A DNA stretch of 64,000 nt, from positions 4,659,302 to 4,723,301 of the forward strand of contig KL647288.1 in NCBI GenBank assembly GCA_000727475.1. The letters run 5' to 3'. The first letter of the stretch is position 1, and each line of letters begins with the position of its first letter. This DNA comes from Sarcocystis neurona. Its lineage: Eukaryota > Apicomplexa > Conoidasida > Eucoccidiorida > Sarcocystidae. Positions 42,905 to 53,955 of this stretch are shown here, piece by piece. The notes under the pieces were generated by a model. It had not been told where the DNA came from and did not search any database. It saw only the letters and a list, made by a program, of their open reading frames with translations. A program made the position numbers and the translations under genes.

Positions 42905-44986
42905 AGAGTCACACTGCCGCGCGTCCACTATACCGTGCATGCTTGTCGAACAGCGCGTCTCCTGAACGCGGAGACTGCCGGCTTTAACTGCAAGGCAACT
43001 GTACACCGCATGGAGTGTGTCTCTTTGTTACATGCGTACCAAGACACGACATACATTACAGTATGTCGGCCTGCTACACGAGGCTTGAAGTGTAGCGTGC
43101 ACGTCTCTGGATGTACACGTATCAACGGCGACATCTTTGTCCCCAGCGTCCCGGTCTCTGACTCTCCCGCCTGTACCGCGTGCTACCAGCGCGCTCCTTC
43201 TGCTGCAACTGCATCCTCAAAAATCTCAGTAATGTACGCACGGATATGCATATATGTGCATATGCGTCCATATGTGTACATGTAAATATCTGTCCATGTA
43301 CACATGACGTAGGCACACAGATGTGTACACGATCCAACGATAACTGCTGGCATGCATACTTCGGTCGTTGGTACCTGGATGCACCGCGTATAAGTATGGC
43401 CGTAAACAAGCGTAGCAACCGACCTATGGCTTACGGGCAGGTGAGAGTGAGGCCCGACTACGGCTGCACAGACGTACAGGGGTCCAGCTGGTATACCATT
43501 GCCGGAACATCCCTCCAAAAATTGAGCATACGCGTCGACGGGGGTTTGAACCCACATATACACATGTGTATACTGACACTAAAATGCCATTGAAATCGGG
43601 ATCCCAAACAGTATATATATGCCCCCCGTGTCGGTGGTTTAAAAAAATTGTGTGCAAGTACACACGCAAGCACCCACTACCGTACGGGGTTCAATACTGG
43701 AATATCTTACTTTTTGGATTAGGGCAGTAGTTCTGTAACTCCTGGAGATGTACGCTTTGCGTTCTGATTCATGTATGTGGTAATCTTTTGCAGAGCAGAC
43801 CCTTCAAAAACATCATCTCCGAACCCGGATTAAGCGGCTGCGACTGCGCAAGCACGTACGCATCCAAACGCAGTCTATGAAACACATTATTTCACGCTAA
43901 AAAGCGAGGAAGCTCGCGGATTTTCCTGCGGTCAAGCAATACCCAGCCTCTTGCGGAACACCTTTCTTTTTAATGTTGGACCGCTTTTTTGTCAAAGTCA
44001 TTTCGCGCGCACAAAGATATTCGTGCACGCAGATATGCTCCAGTGCATACGTGCACGTATTATACTGACTAATTTTATCCTCTCGGGGACCTGAAGAGCC
44101 ACTCTATGGTGACACAGCCAAACTCGTAACCCCCCACACCCCACACGACGCTTGTTGTACTGCTACACACGCATGGCACACGGTTGGCGCACCGCACGCT
44201 TACAAGCACACGCTTATCGGCTGGAGGAGGAATCAGAGGAGATTCGACGCTCGAAGCTACAGAACGCGGCCTCAAACATAGCTCTCTTTCCTCTTCATGT
44301 CCAGCTGAACAGAGACATGGAGATTCATCCCTATGGTGCGTAAAGCTATCGTTGAACTCTTTCGAAGCACACTTTCACTTCGAAGCACGCTTCTCCTACT
44401 GTTAGATGTGCACGACCAGATAAAGAGGATCACTGTGACGAACTCCCAAAAGCTGTCGTAGAGTCGCCTTACTCGTGTCACAGGTGGCGGAGGAACCCAC
44501 GCTCGTCTGAATATTTTCTCATTTTCAAAAAACGGTGGGCGTGTTTGGCTAGCGAGGAACTTTTTCTGGAAGTCCAGTTAGTGTATCCGTGAGTGTGTGA
44601 TTAACCACCAGGTTTCTTCGCTTGTGCTTAGTTAAGTAGTGCACACTTATTTGTAAACCGCCTAAAGGCAATACATAGATACTCTGTCTCCAGACGGCAC
44701 ATGATGTGGGTGGCAGTCGAAAGCTGCTGGAATTGTTGTGCGCCACGATTAACGTGTTAAACTATCCTTCATTGGAAAAGTGTCTTCGTTTTGCTTCGCC
44801 ACCCGCACTTATTTGCTGCCAGTTTCGCGCTCGTGGCTACAGGCTATACATTCATTTGAATACAGTGTAGGCGTACGTTCCATGTTTGCAGAGGGTTTCC
44901 TTCAGTCGCACACTGTTGCAAAACTCTACTGGGCCGAGTGCTGCATACTGGCACTGCCGACAGACCCTGCCTAGGTTTCTCTTTAG
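42905..44986. other. Mostly unassigned; one possible exon near 44205-44335
   Basis: At 44209-44335 two + strand frames are open. One reads RLEEESEEIRRSKLQNAASN and ends near a donor CTATG|GTGCGT. I could not connect either to the exons on both sides by phase. A YR tract lies at 43240-43290. Confidence 0.3.
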
Positions 44987-47900
44987 CGACGCAAGAGTCC
45001 TTTTGAGGTGACTTATGATGTCTTTCAAGGGTGGAAAGATCAATCTTCTAATATAGAGCACGATGTACGCCGGTCAGCTGCAGGCAGATCACCTCAAGGC
45101 AGTCTAGTGACGTCGAGACTGACAGTGTCTGTCATTTTGCTGAGCGCCGCACACACTTCATGCTTGCCACAACCTTCCAGGGTTCACACGAGTGCCAGCG
45201 ACGCAGGTCTCAGCAAAAGCAGCACTTCAGCCACCAGTCTACCTCACGTGACGTGTCACACCATGGAAATGCCGGGGCAACCGACTGGAGAAAAGCGTGA
45301 CGCATCCTTACTCAGGAACCTTCGTGACTTCTGCCGGTGGAAAACAAATGCTGGGAAAGAAGAGTGCAACGTCGACATGCATCAGCTCTCCAGCTCGTTC
45401 GCTTGTGCGCACCGGCGCAATCATAGTTTTGACGAAAAAAATGCCGCTTTCTTCCTGACTCGTGCTCCGCTCCACATGACTTCGCAAAACTCTGGCCAGC
45501 AGCTGCACTGGTCCACGGGAAATCAGGAGAAAAACTCGACAGTGCAACAGAGGCGTGAGCGCTCTCCACGGAAGTCGCAGTGTTTTGACGTCCCAGATTC
45601 TTCTTCATCATGTGAGACGTGTGTCTCCTCTCCTTCAGCAGAATCCGAGTCTTCAAACGCGAATGGCACATCTGCCGCAGCACCTCATGTGGGAGGCTGG
45701 GACACGAAAACACCCGTAGCTGCTGCCTTTCTCATCCAACCGCCTCAACTGAAGCCCGTCAACGTTGGTGGCTTACTGCATGATTCACACGGACCTGCCC
45801 CTCCTTGTTCCGCACGTGTAACACCGCTTGCTGAAGCTGTGCGTCCCTGCTATTTCCTCGTTGAAGGCGTGCAGCCTTGTAGCGCTTATGAGCGGCGAAA
45901 AACAAATAAAACGTCTATCAAGCAGTACAAGCGTCGGATCTCCCCGACTACGGCACTCCGCTCAGATGCACCCCCAGTACCAGAGGAGCTACCAAGAAGA
46001 CATGGCAAAAACAAATCCGCCGCGCGTACTCCATGTGAGGCTTCTGAAGCGTGCAGCCCACGCAATTTTCAGAGGGCACTTCGCACACTTCACCTCAAAT
46101 TTTCGACTTTCACACACAATGAATGCTCTCCTGGAAGAAAAATCTGTGCACTACGAACTCCACGTTGTCAATCTACCGTTAAGTATACGACCTCTGCACA
46201 GTCCCCAGTAATCGTAAGCACTACTAGCTCTCGCAACTGCGTCCACCATGAGAGCCCTGGCCTTCAACGGTATCCTACAAGTCGTACTGGGTCGCATAAC
46301 TCTCCCTCAGCTGAAGAGTTAAAAGGCACTTCACAGGATTCTCCCTTTTCCTCAAGCTGCACCACGGTACACTCACTCGGACTTTACAGTGCAGCACATG
46401 CGCACTTGCCAACAGAGCCGCTGCAGCGTAGCCGTGGCAGCTGCGACACCAATAACTGTACAGGTGAAGCCATTGAGCGCCCGACATCACGACAATCAAG
46501 TTCCGCGAGCTCGTACCCTACCACCGACTCATACAACCAATCGTCCACAACTGCATGGCGGAAAAAGAGGGTAGCAAAGAAAGCTGTTACAAAGTTCAGT
46601 TCTATTCTGCCGTGCAATGCAGAACAAGCAAGCGGGCCAATCCTTTGCAGTTCAAGATCCAGAGAAGTAGATGCGCGTAAAACAGACTCCGTAACGGTTG
46701 CAGACTTTATGCAGACCTCGGCTTTGGGCCACTGTGCAGACACTGTAGTAGGTTCGAGAACTACAAAGGCATATAGTTGCCATGGTATTGCAACAAGTGA
46801 AGTCGCGGAGGAAGCGACACACTCCAATCCTCCCAACTTCCGCAGCTACAAAGATACAAATGTGGCTGGCTCTATATCTAAGGAAATTTGTAGAGCACTT
46901 GACGGCCTTATCAATTCTGCCGCTCCTGCATCTCAAAGCCCGGAATACCCGGCAAGCCGTCGCAGCCTTCGTAGCGGCCACCGCTCAGGCAGATCAACTT
47001 CCTCGCACTTGAAGAGAAGAAGGAATGCATTGGTTTCGACTTCCCACGAACGTGGAAGAAACACAGTGCACACGAGTGCGTGTTGCGCGGACCTGCATGG
47101 AAGGAAACACAACAGCGTGAGCGGCAGCGGTAGCGTCAACACAAGCCGCCATACAGAGGAGCATCCGGGAGCAAGACGTTGTCCCGTCTGCCCAGTCCTT
47201 GCGTGGGTTGCGGCAACGACTGCCACCAGGTGCTGTTATTGCGGTTCAGTGCCCTCTTTCCCCGGTAGACAAGGTAGCTACGTGGAAGCAAACAGGACAG
47301 CAACTGACATCGTTGTAGTTCCTGTCGACGACAGCAGCTTCAAAGCTCGACCAAGAGTCCGCTCGGGTCTCCTCCCTCCCTCGGTAACAAAAGCGACGGC
47401 ACAGGGAGATGTCACTAGAGCCGTAAGTCAAACTGAAGAGGCTCAGCAGGAGGAGACTAGTTGTGCTGACACACAGGCGGACGTGCTACAACAGCCTCAA
47501 GGCCTCAAGTACTGTCAACAATCTGCGCAACAGATTCAAGAACAGCTGACGCATCAACAGGAACTCCTGTTGAAGCGAATACAGAAACTTTGCAAGAATG
47601 AGGCACAATTAGCTTTCTCATCAGAACTCGCAGGACACCGGCAGAGGCAAGTGGTCGAAGAAAGAACGTCTGTCAGCAAAGCAGTTTTTTCGGAACGGAT
47701 GGAGAACTTGACAGAAGGGCACCCTCTGCAGACTCTCGAGTCACCGTGCCGGCCAACCGTGTGTGACAAACGTGCGTCGGGCAGCAGTATACTCCAGGCA
47801 GAATCGGATGACATAGTGGGAGATGAAAGTCGGTTGGGGAGAGCACCCTCCCGTTGCGTTCAGCTGGACACACCGAAGATATCATCCAACTTAGAGACAA

Positions 47901-49721
47901 CTACGGGCTGCTGCGATCCACAACTGGGAGGGAGATCTCATTATCGGCAGAGGGAATCATCAAGAGATGTCACTCCAGATACTCTCCGTACATCGAACTC
48001 GGCTGGAGAGACAGGAACAGACACGTGCGTCGCGGCAGTTCTTAAGGGAGGAAGTAGAGACACACACAACGCAAATCTTCCAGAAAGGTTGTCTTCATCT
48101 GTATCCGCCGTAACGGCGACCAACCACGACGTTCACCAGAGGGCTGTGGTCCCCACGAGAGGGCGCACATCCGCAGCCGTTCAGGGCACTGCAGTGGGAT
48201 CCGAAACTGTTTGTCCTAACTCGGGGAGGAATACGAGACCTGCTTCCGCAATTAAAGAAATTCCTTCAGCTGGGCCAGTTGGTGGTGCAGCCGGTCCTGC
48301 TAAGGTCGGTGATTTCAGCGGTAGCTTCACAGTGGCCAAAAGTAAAGACACGGGACTACTGCAAGCGAATCAAGGCACTAGTTTACCTCAAATCGGAAAG
48401 ACAACACTTTCTGCAACTGCCGAGAGTACTAAGCACCTCGCGACGGCAGTGCTAAAACAGATCGTAGCCGTCCACCAGCACGCAACTGCAGCCGCACAAG
48501 GCGCCCTTGTAAGTGCTTCGCTCTCTCTCTCTCAGGCAGCTGCTGACGCGGCTGCAGAACCTTCGTGCCCGCACTGCCCTAATGAGATTGCTGGCTCTTC
48601 CTCTTCTAACACAGCAAGTTCGGCGGAAAGCGCGTTTCAGAGTAGCTCCTCTGAAGTCCTGACCGCGAATTCTACATCGGTTGCACACGACAGGCAGGCG
48701 CCACGAGCACCCTGCCAGATGGCTCAGAGACGTAAAATTCTTCACGCAGCAAAAGCGTGTGGTGCGTGTGCATATTCTCGTCAAAATCGGAAGCAAGCTC
48801 TTGGCAGAAGACAACAAGGAGAAGTTGTGGTACCAGATCACTCGTCGTCCTCTACGCCTTCACAGTACCCAGCTGCAAAAGGCGACACAAAAACTGTTAA
48901 GAAGCAGAAGCACGGAACGGTGAAGAAAACCTTGCAGTCCTGTCCTTGCAGACCCTCCAGCACAGAGGGAGTTTCACAGCGACACGCCAGGGTGGGTTTG
49001 CTGAATAAGGCAACGCTTACGAAGGAGAGATCACCCAGCTGTATCCCCGCTTCCTCCTCTAATTCAGGCAGGTGCGGGAGCTGCCGTTCGAGGAGCACGT
49101 CTCCTGCCGAAAACTCGACTTCTGAAGTTCTGCTGTGCACAGACTCCTGTAGTAGTCGCCTGTGCCTCGCCTCTTCTTCCAGCACACAAGGTAGCAGAGG
49201 CCGCCGAAATATCAACACGAACACGGACTGTGCCGAGGACAAAGGAAGCCTAGCAGAAACTCATAGCGAAAAGGCCATCGCAGCCGCGACTGCAGCAGCA
49301 ATCGCTGCCAGTGTGGCATCTGCTGCTGCTGCGGTGGCACGGAAAAGCGCAGAGAAGCTAGCAAAGGGTGGCACACATGTGGACAACTCGACGACCTGCA
49401 GCACTTCATCCATTCCGCGAAGTAGTTCTAGGTGTTCCTCAACCGCTGCTGTGCCTGATTACTGCTCTGTACCTGCTTCTTCTGCTACTACGCCCAGTCG
49501 CCTACAGAAGGACGCCTCTGTTATCGCGCCTGCTTCTGGTGATCAGGCCTCCAGACTTTCGCCTGCTGCTGCTGCTCAGGAGCAGATACTTTTGTCAGGT
49601 ACCCCCGCAGCCACTGAGCAGCAGCAAGCCGACTGTTGTCCCAAGGAATCTTGCAAGGACAACACAAGTGCGACGATACCAAGTGGCGGGGGGATTGAGA
49701 ATAAGCTATCTACGAAGACAG
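44987..49721 (+). CDS. Large exon of an unrecognised Ser/Thr/Ala/Gln-rich protein
   Basis: Open from acceptor TTTCTCTTTAG (44984-44986) with no in-frame ATG near the 5' edge, so this is an internal exon. It runs about 1,578 codons to a donor ACAG|GTAGGA; the frame itself stops at 49762. The product is low in hydrophobics and rich in Ser, Thr, Ala and Gln. It has scattered CxxC/CxC pairs (CPVCP then CCYCG near 47180-47245, CPHC near 48570, CGAC near 48760, CPC near 48944, CGSC near 49074), a basic patch HLKRRRNAL and a Gln-rich helix (QSAQQIQEQLTHQQELLLKR). An Ala-rich helix (about 49255-49365) lies near the end. The paired cysteines could bind zinc, but the spacing matches no family I can name. 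Confidence 0.8.
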
Positions 49722-50189
49722 GTAGGACTGCCGCTTTTCTTGACCGAACTGCGTACATATAATTGGCAGGTTGTCTCCGCCGCTTACGTTACAGTTACGC
49801 GGTTACAGGAGAAGTGTAAAAAGAAAGAGGGGACTCTGCGCTATAATGAGTGAGAAAAAGAAGTGTTAAGCGCTCGCAGGAGAACTGTAAGGAAGTAACA
49901 AAAGGGTGCTTGGCTCTATAATGAGCGAGCAATGAAGTAGTTTTATACGGTAACGTACTCCTGCTGCAGCTCAAGATCATCCATGTCAAAGTGATATACG
50001 AAAGTAGATCGTGTGGTCACAGCAACTCTGAGATCGCCTTGTCCCCGGACTACACCGAGTTTAGTCGGAAGTTGCCAAGTGTTATACGGACACAGGTGTG
50101 AGCGTGTCTGTAAGTGTGGGTTAACACACACGTGTTTCGGCACGTTACCGTGAAGGCACTCGTGCGTTTGTTGCGTTCCACGTGGACAG

Positions 50190-50462
50190 GATTGGAACTG
50201 CGTGCAACTCTTCACAGTCAGAGCGTTTTCTCCAGCCCATGGGATACATGTGTCCCTCTACCGGTGGAGCCGCAGTCCACACAGCAGACTACCTAGCAAG
50301 CAGCGTCCATTCAGTACTCGACAACCGAGTACGCGTAGACGAGTCGGATTACCCTGTTACCTGCCTTTGCTTTGTGACACCAATCACCGTAGGTGGATTT
50401 CTCCCCCTCAATCGTGCATGTCTACTTGAGCAAGACCTCAGTGAGCGGCGAAGAGAATGTCG
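50190..50462 (+). CDS. Candidate exon of the large Ser/Thr-rich gene
   Basis: Two + frames are protein-like. One (from acceptor GTGGACAG at 50189) reads GLELRATLHSQSVFSSPWDT and fits the phase of the preceding exon, but it stops at 50296. The other (from 50218) stays open and reads YPVTCLCFVTPITVGGFLPL, ending at TGTCG|GTGCGT. The true join is unresolved. Confidence 0.35.
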
Positions 50463-50649
50463 GTGCGTGCCGCTGCTCAGTATTCAGGTGCAAATATTTG
50501 GCACGCAAGTGGACGTAGCGAGTGCTGCTGACAATCACGTATTACACATGTATCTACGTATATATCTATATATCTATATGCGCGTACATAAACCTATTCA
50601 CCATACATCCCTCGTGCGGATGTCATCTACGACATTGCACCTGTTCCAG

Positions 50650-50708
50650 GTGCGAAAGACATTCGCAGGCAGGAGAAGGCGCGTGGGCCTTCAGGTGTTT
50701 GCTCTCCG
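50650..50708 (+). CDS. Candidate small exon of the large Ser/Thr-rich gene
   Basis: Reads CERHSQAGEGAWAFRCLLS between acceptor CTGTTCCAG and donor CTCCG|GTGAGG. Phase 2 in matches the donor at 50462 and phase 1 out matches the acceptor at 50778. The implied following intron is only about 70 nt, a weakness. Confidence 0.35.
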
Positions 50709-50778
50709 GTGAGGAGGGTCGCACGCGCTCACGTGGCGCTGCACATTGAAGCGATCTCTGCGGCGGAGCAAAATCTAG

Positions 50779-50879
50779 ATCCGTCTCCAAGAAAGGGCGC
50801 AGTCACGCCTTCTGCACAGCGCTCTCAACAAGTGAGAAGCCCACTCGAGGGCAGGAATCCATCTACCGCGTATTTGAAG
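50779..50879 (+). CDS. Candidate exon of the large Ser/Thr-rich gene
   Basis: Reads PSPRKGAVTPSAQRSQQVRS and PLEGRNPSTAYLK, composition like the large exon. Donor AAG|GTGTGT (phase 0). The acceptor AAATCTAG is weak. Confidence 0.45.
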
Positions 50880-51155
50880 GTGTGTAACGGTGCGTATATT
50901 TGTGAATCTACTTGGTGCACCCGTGTAAGATTTCTTCCACGTTTACTTGGGGTGAAGGCCCCTGCATTCTATGTATTTGCAGGGAGGGAGTGTCCGTGGT
51001 CTTGCGTAGGTGCACCATTTTTCCCACGAGAGCCTCACTACACATTCTACTTACTTTTTCACGCATTTGCACGTGATATATAGATGTGTGCGTATGTGTA
51101 AATAAGCTTCGTTGCCAGTTACCTACGCATACAGACCCCTGTCCCTTCACCCTAG

Positions 51156-51227
51156 ATCGCTCGCCAGATGAGGGTCGCAGTGAAGCCTGCTGGAGCACAA
51201 CGTCCATTTCCTTCTCTACGACGTCGT
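51156..51227 (+). CDS. Candidate exon of the large Ser/Thr-rich gene
   Basis: Reads IARQMRVAVKPAGAQRPFPS then LRRR, between acceptor CTTCACCCTAG and donor CGT|GTGGCA, phase 0 on both sides and in agreement with its neighbours. Confidence 0.4.
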
Positions 51228-51439
51228 GTGGCATGTGTACATATATGTGTAGAGGCCCAGCAATTGCACGGTACGTGTACGGTTGCACAATTTTGCCTGC
51301 ACGTGTACGCAGGTATCTATATATACATATATATAAATATATATATGTATATAGTTGTCTGTACGCATACACTATATGAAGGCACCGTAGCACAAAAAAA
51401 GTCTTTCGCACTTTTTTCGCCTCGTGCGCCCCATTTCAG

Positions 51440-51644
51440 GCCGTTGGCACTCAACACTCGACCCTGCCTTCACGGTGCAATGGCTTAAAGAGTGATTGCA
51501 GCAGGCATGGGCAAAACATGGACAACTGTAAGAAGATACCCTGCTGTCCCGAAAGTTGCTCTGCAACGCTGAGGGTTCAGCAGGACGAAGATTCACAAGC
51601 ATCCGCCTGGGATCAGAAGTCGTTGGGCTCGTGTTCTACCGCAG
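51440..51644 (+). CDS. Exon of the large Ser/Thr-rich gene, Cys-rich
   Basis: Acceptor CCCCATTTCAG, then AVGTQHSTLPSRCNGLKSDC and NCKKIPCCPESC, ending QKSLGSCSTA at a consensus donor GCAG|GTAGGT (phase 1). Phase 1 matches the next exon exactly. Six Cys cluster in about 45 residues. It lacks an ATG, so it is easy to miss by ORF length. Confidence 0.65.
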
Positions 51645-51954
51645 GTAGGTCGGCCTTGAAAAGAAATTTCCCCAGCTAGGGATCTTCTCGACTGCAATCG
51701 TAGTAGCAGACATGGCACTATTTGTGCGTACCCAGGCAGCGCCATTTTTCGAAGCAGACTTCTTTCACAGAATCAGCAAAAACGTCCGTTCTCAGGGTCA
51801 ATTCACGAAGGCGCACGCAGAGGAAAAAGAGGTCATTCAGACAGAAGTGAAAACACTGAAAGCTTCGTGTCGAAATCCGGAAACGCGACGAAGAGCCGAA
51901 GGAAAAAATCAGTGCCCAGCTGACTTCTCCGACTCAACAAATAGATCTGTTCAG

Positions 51955-52752
51955 AAAACGTCCTTGCGATTCCTGTTGCTGCAGCCTCTGCGATTGCCCA
52001 AGCCACGCAGCGGGGAGCAATGCCCACCCCGGTGCCGGTCAGCATGCCTCCTGCAAGCAGTCGATCTGGCTCCACAACTGATACTAGAATAAAAGACGTT
52101 CCGGTTCAATCGAACGTTGAAGGCCAGAAAGGAGATCAGTCACCACCACCTCTGCAAAATCTGCTACCTCGCTGGCAGAGCTGCAGTGTACGGAAAGAAT
52201 GTATCCGGAAGAAAGCAGGTTGTGAACAGAAGGGAAATGACATTCTGCATCATTTTAAACTTCAGAAGAAACGCATCGAAATCGCGTCCCCCAGGAAGCT
52301 GAGAGACGTGGCTATGGTGCCGCTTGCTGGCAGGAGCAGAAGCGCCAGCCAGAACAGCACCCTCTGCAACAACAGCAGCAGCAGCAACAGCAACAACAGC
52401 GCGAGTGACACCAACTGCAACAGTAACAACGGCAGTGGTATCCGCAGCAGCAGCGAGAACAACGTTGTTCTCAGAAGTGGCCCTAGTAGCGCACGAGTAA
52501 CGACAGAAAAACTCCACAGGCAGCGGCCTCCAGTTACTCACAGGTCACCTGAAAACCGACCGAAGGAGAGGACAAAGGAAGCAGAGTGGTGCGCCGCACA
52601 ACATTGTTTCGAGTCTCTGCACACTCATACAGTCCGACACGGACGAACGTACACACGGGAGGAAGAAGACAGGAGAAATGCAGAGAGATTGTCCGTCAGC
52701 GAAGGATACGAAGTCCCACCATCGTCACGAACATTACTGAGTTTTGCACGTG
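51955..52752 (+). CDS. Exon of the large Ser/Thr-rich gene
   Basis: Acceptor TCTGTTCAG (51954), then ENVLAIPVAAASAIAQATQR, a basic region with CIRKKAGC, an Asn/Ser run (about 52365-52460, CAG/AAC codons) and TREEEDRRNAERLSVSEGYE. Strong donor CGTG|GTAAGG at 52752. Without splicing the frame stops at 52824-52826. An overlapping ORF at 51712-52092 in another frame is treated as a shadow. Confidence 0.65.
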
Positions 52753-53564
52753 GTAAGGACAGCGAAGTATGCACAAGTAGTGAGAGGAGGATAAACTCAT
52801 GTGTGTTTCCACCGATGTCACCTTAGTGGAACGGCTCGGCAAGGCTACACCACAAATGAACTTTTCGCGTCTGTTTTTGGCCAGAGACGTTTCCGCTTAA
52901 AGTTGACAGTCTGTGCGATAGAGCGCTGGAGACGAAGTTTGTCCAACACTACTTCAGTTTCTTAAATAAGACGTCCCATCATTAACAGCTGTAATAGCAA
53001 CAGTAAACTTCTTCAGCAAATGTTAAAAGGCAGAACACTGGTTCCCCCACGCAGGCGAACGAGAACAGGAGAGGCTCCTTGCAGTGGCACTCTATGAAGG
53101 ATTCTATTTTGTACGTGAGATAAGACGATGGCGATGCTTTTCTGGCGTCGAGCGCGGTAAGCGTTGGTGTGTGGGGGGGTGTGTGGCGCGCAAGCAACAG
53201 TGCATCCTTACGGAGATATACATTTTCATATATGAATCGATAGGCAGATCCACGCACAGCGTTTACGCAGATATACCTTTCCATATATGGATAAGCAGAC
53301 AGACGGATCCACCCACACGGATGCAGTACGTAAGTAGGAATATAAACATACACATTTGTATACGTATGTGCACGTATGTGTCGTCCTCGCAGATACAGCG
53401 GCAGTTATACAAGCGTACCCTTGTCCTGCGGACATATCACGAAAATTCTCACCTTCCGTGTAGATTCTGTCGCTTTGTATGTGCACACTTGCTCTCCATA
53501 TATGAAAATTCATGTCAGTAGAGACCTGCTCAGTGAATGTGCATGTATGCGAACATGCCTGTAG

Positions 53565-53683
53565 AGCATGGACAGCGTAGAGAAACTCTACCGTGGGTGG
53601 CAGTTCCTCGGAAGTCAGAGAGCTACCTGCCAGTGACAGAAGAGTGCTTTACTGCTAAAACCCTTTCCCGTGGAAACGACCAG
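53565..53683 (+). CDS. Candidate exon of the large Ser/Thr-rich gene
   Basis: Reads HGQRRETLPWVAVPRKSESY and PVTEECFTAKTLSRGNDQ, between acceptor ATGCCTGTAG and donor CAG|GTAAAC. Phase 1 in and phase 0 out agree with the neighbours. A further open segment at about 53720-53855 (STPSGRVATTGVAATTG) resembles the same protein but does not fit the phases as read. Confidence 0.45.
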
Positions 53684-53955
53684 GTAAACAGTGTGTATAT
53701 ATTCTCACACAACGCAGGTCAACGCCAAGTGGCAGAGTAGCCACCACAGGTGTAGCTGCGACGACAGGGGTAGCGGCCGCGTCAGCTGCAGGATCACCAG
53801 CAGCAACACAAGAGGACGACTTCAAGATTATGTCCCTGCGTCACCTTTCAAAATAGCACTGCCCTGCCCCAATATACGAAGGCGTATAGGACGTGCTGCT
53901 AGGGCTGTGCCAGCGGTAGTAGGCCACATGCTACCTATTGAGGTTCATGTTACAG

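Noticed and set aside
43500..43600. tRNA-like T-loop phrase GGGTTTGAACCCAC
   Set aside because: No acceptor stem, D-arm or anticodon arm can be folded around it; probably chance.
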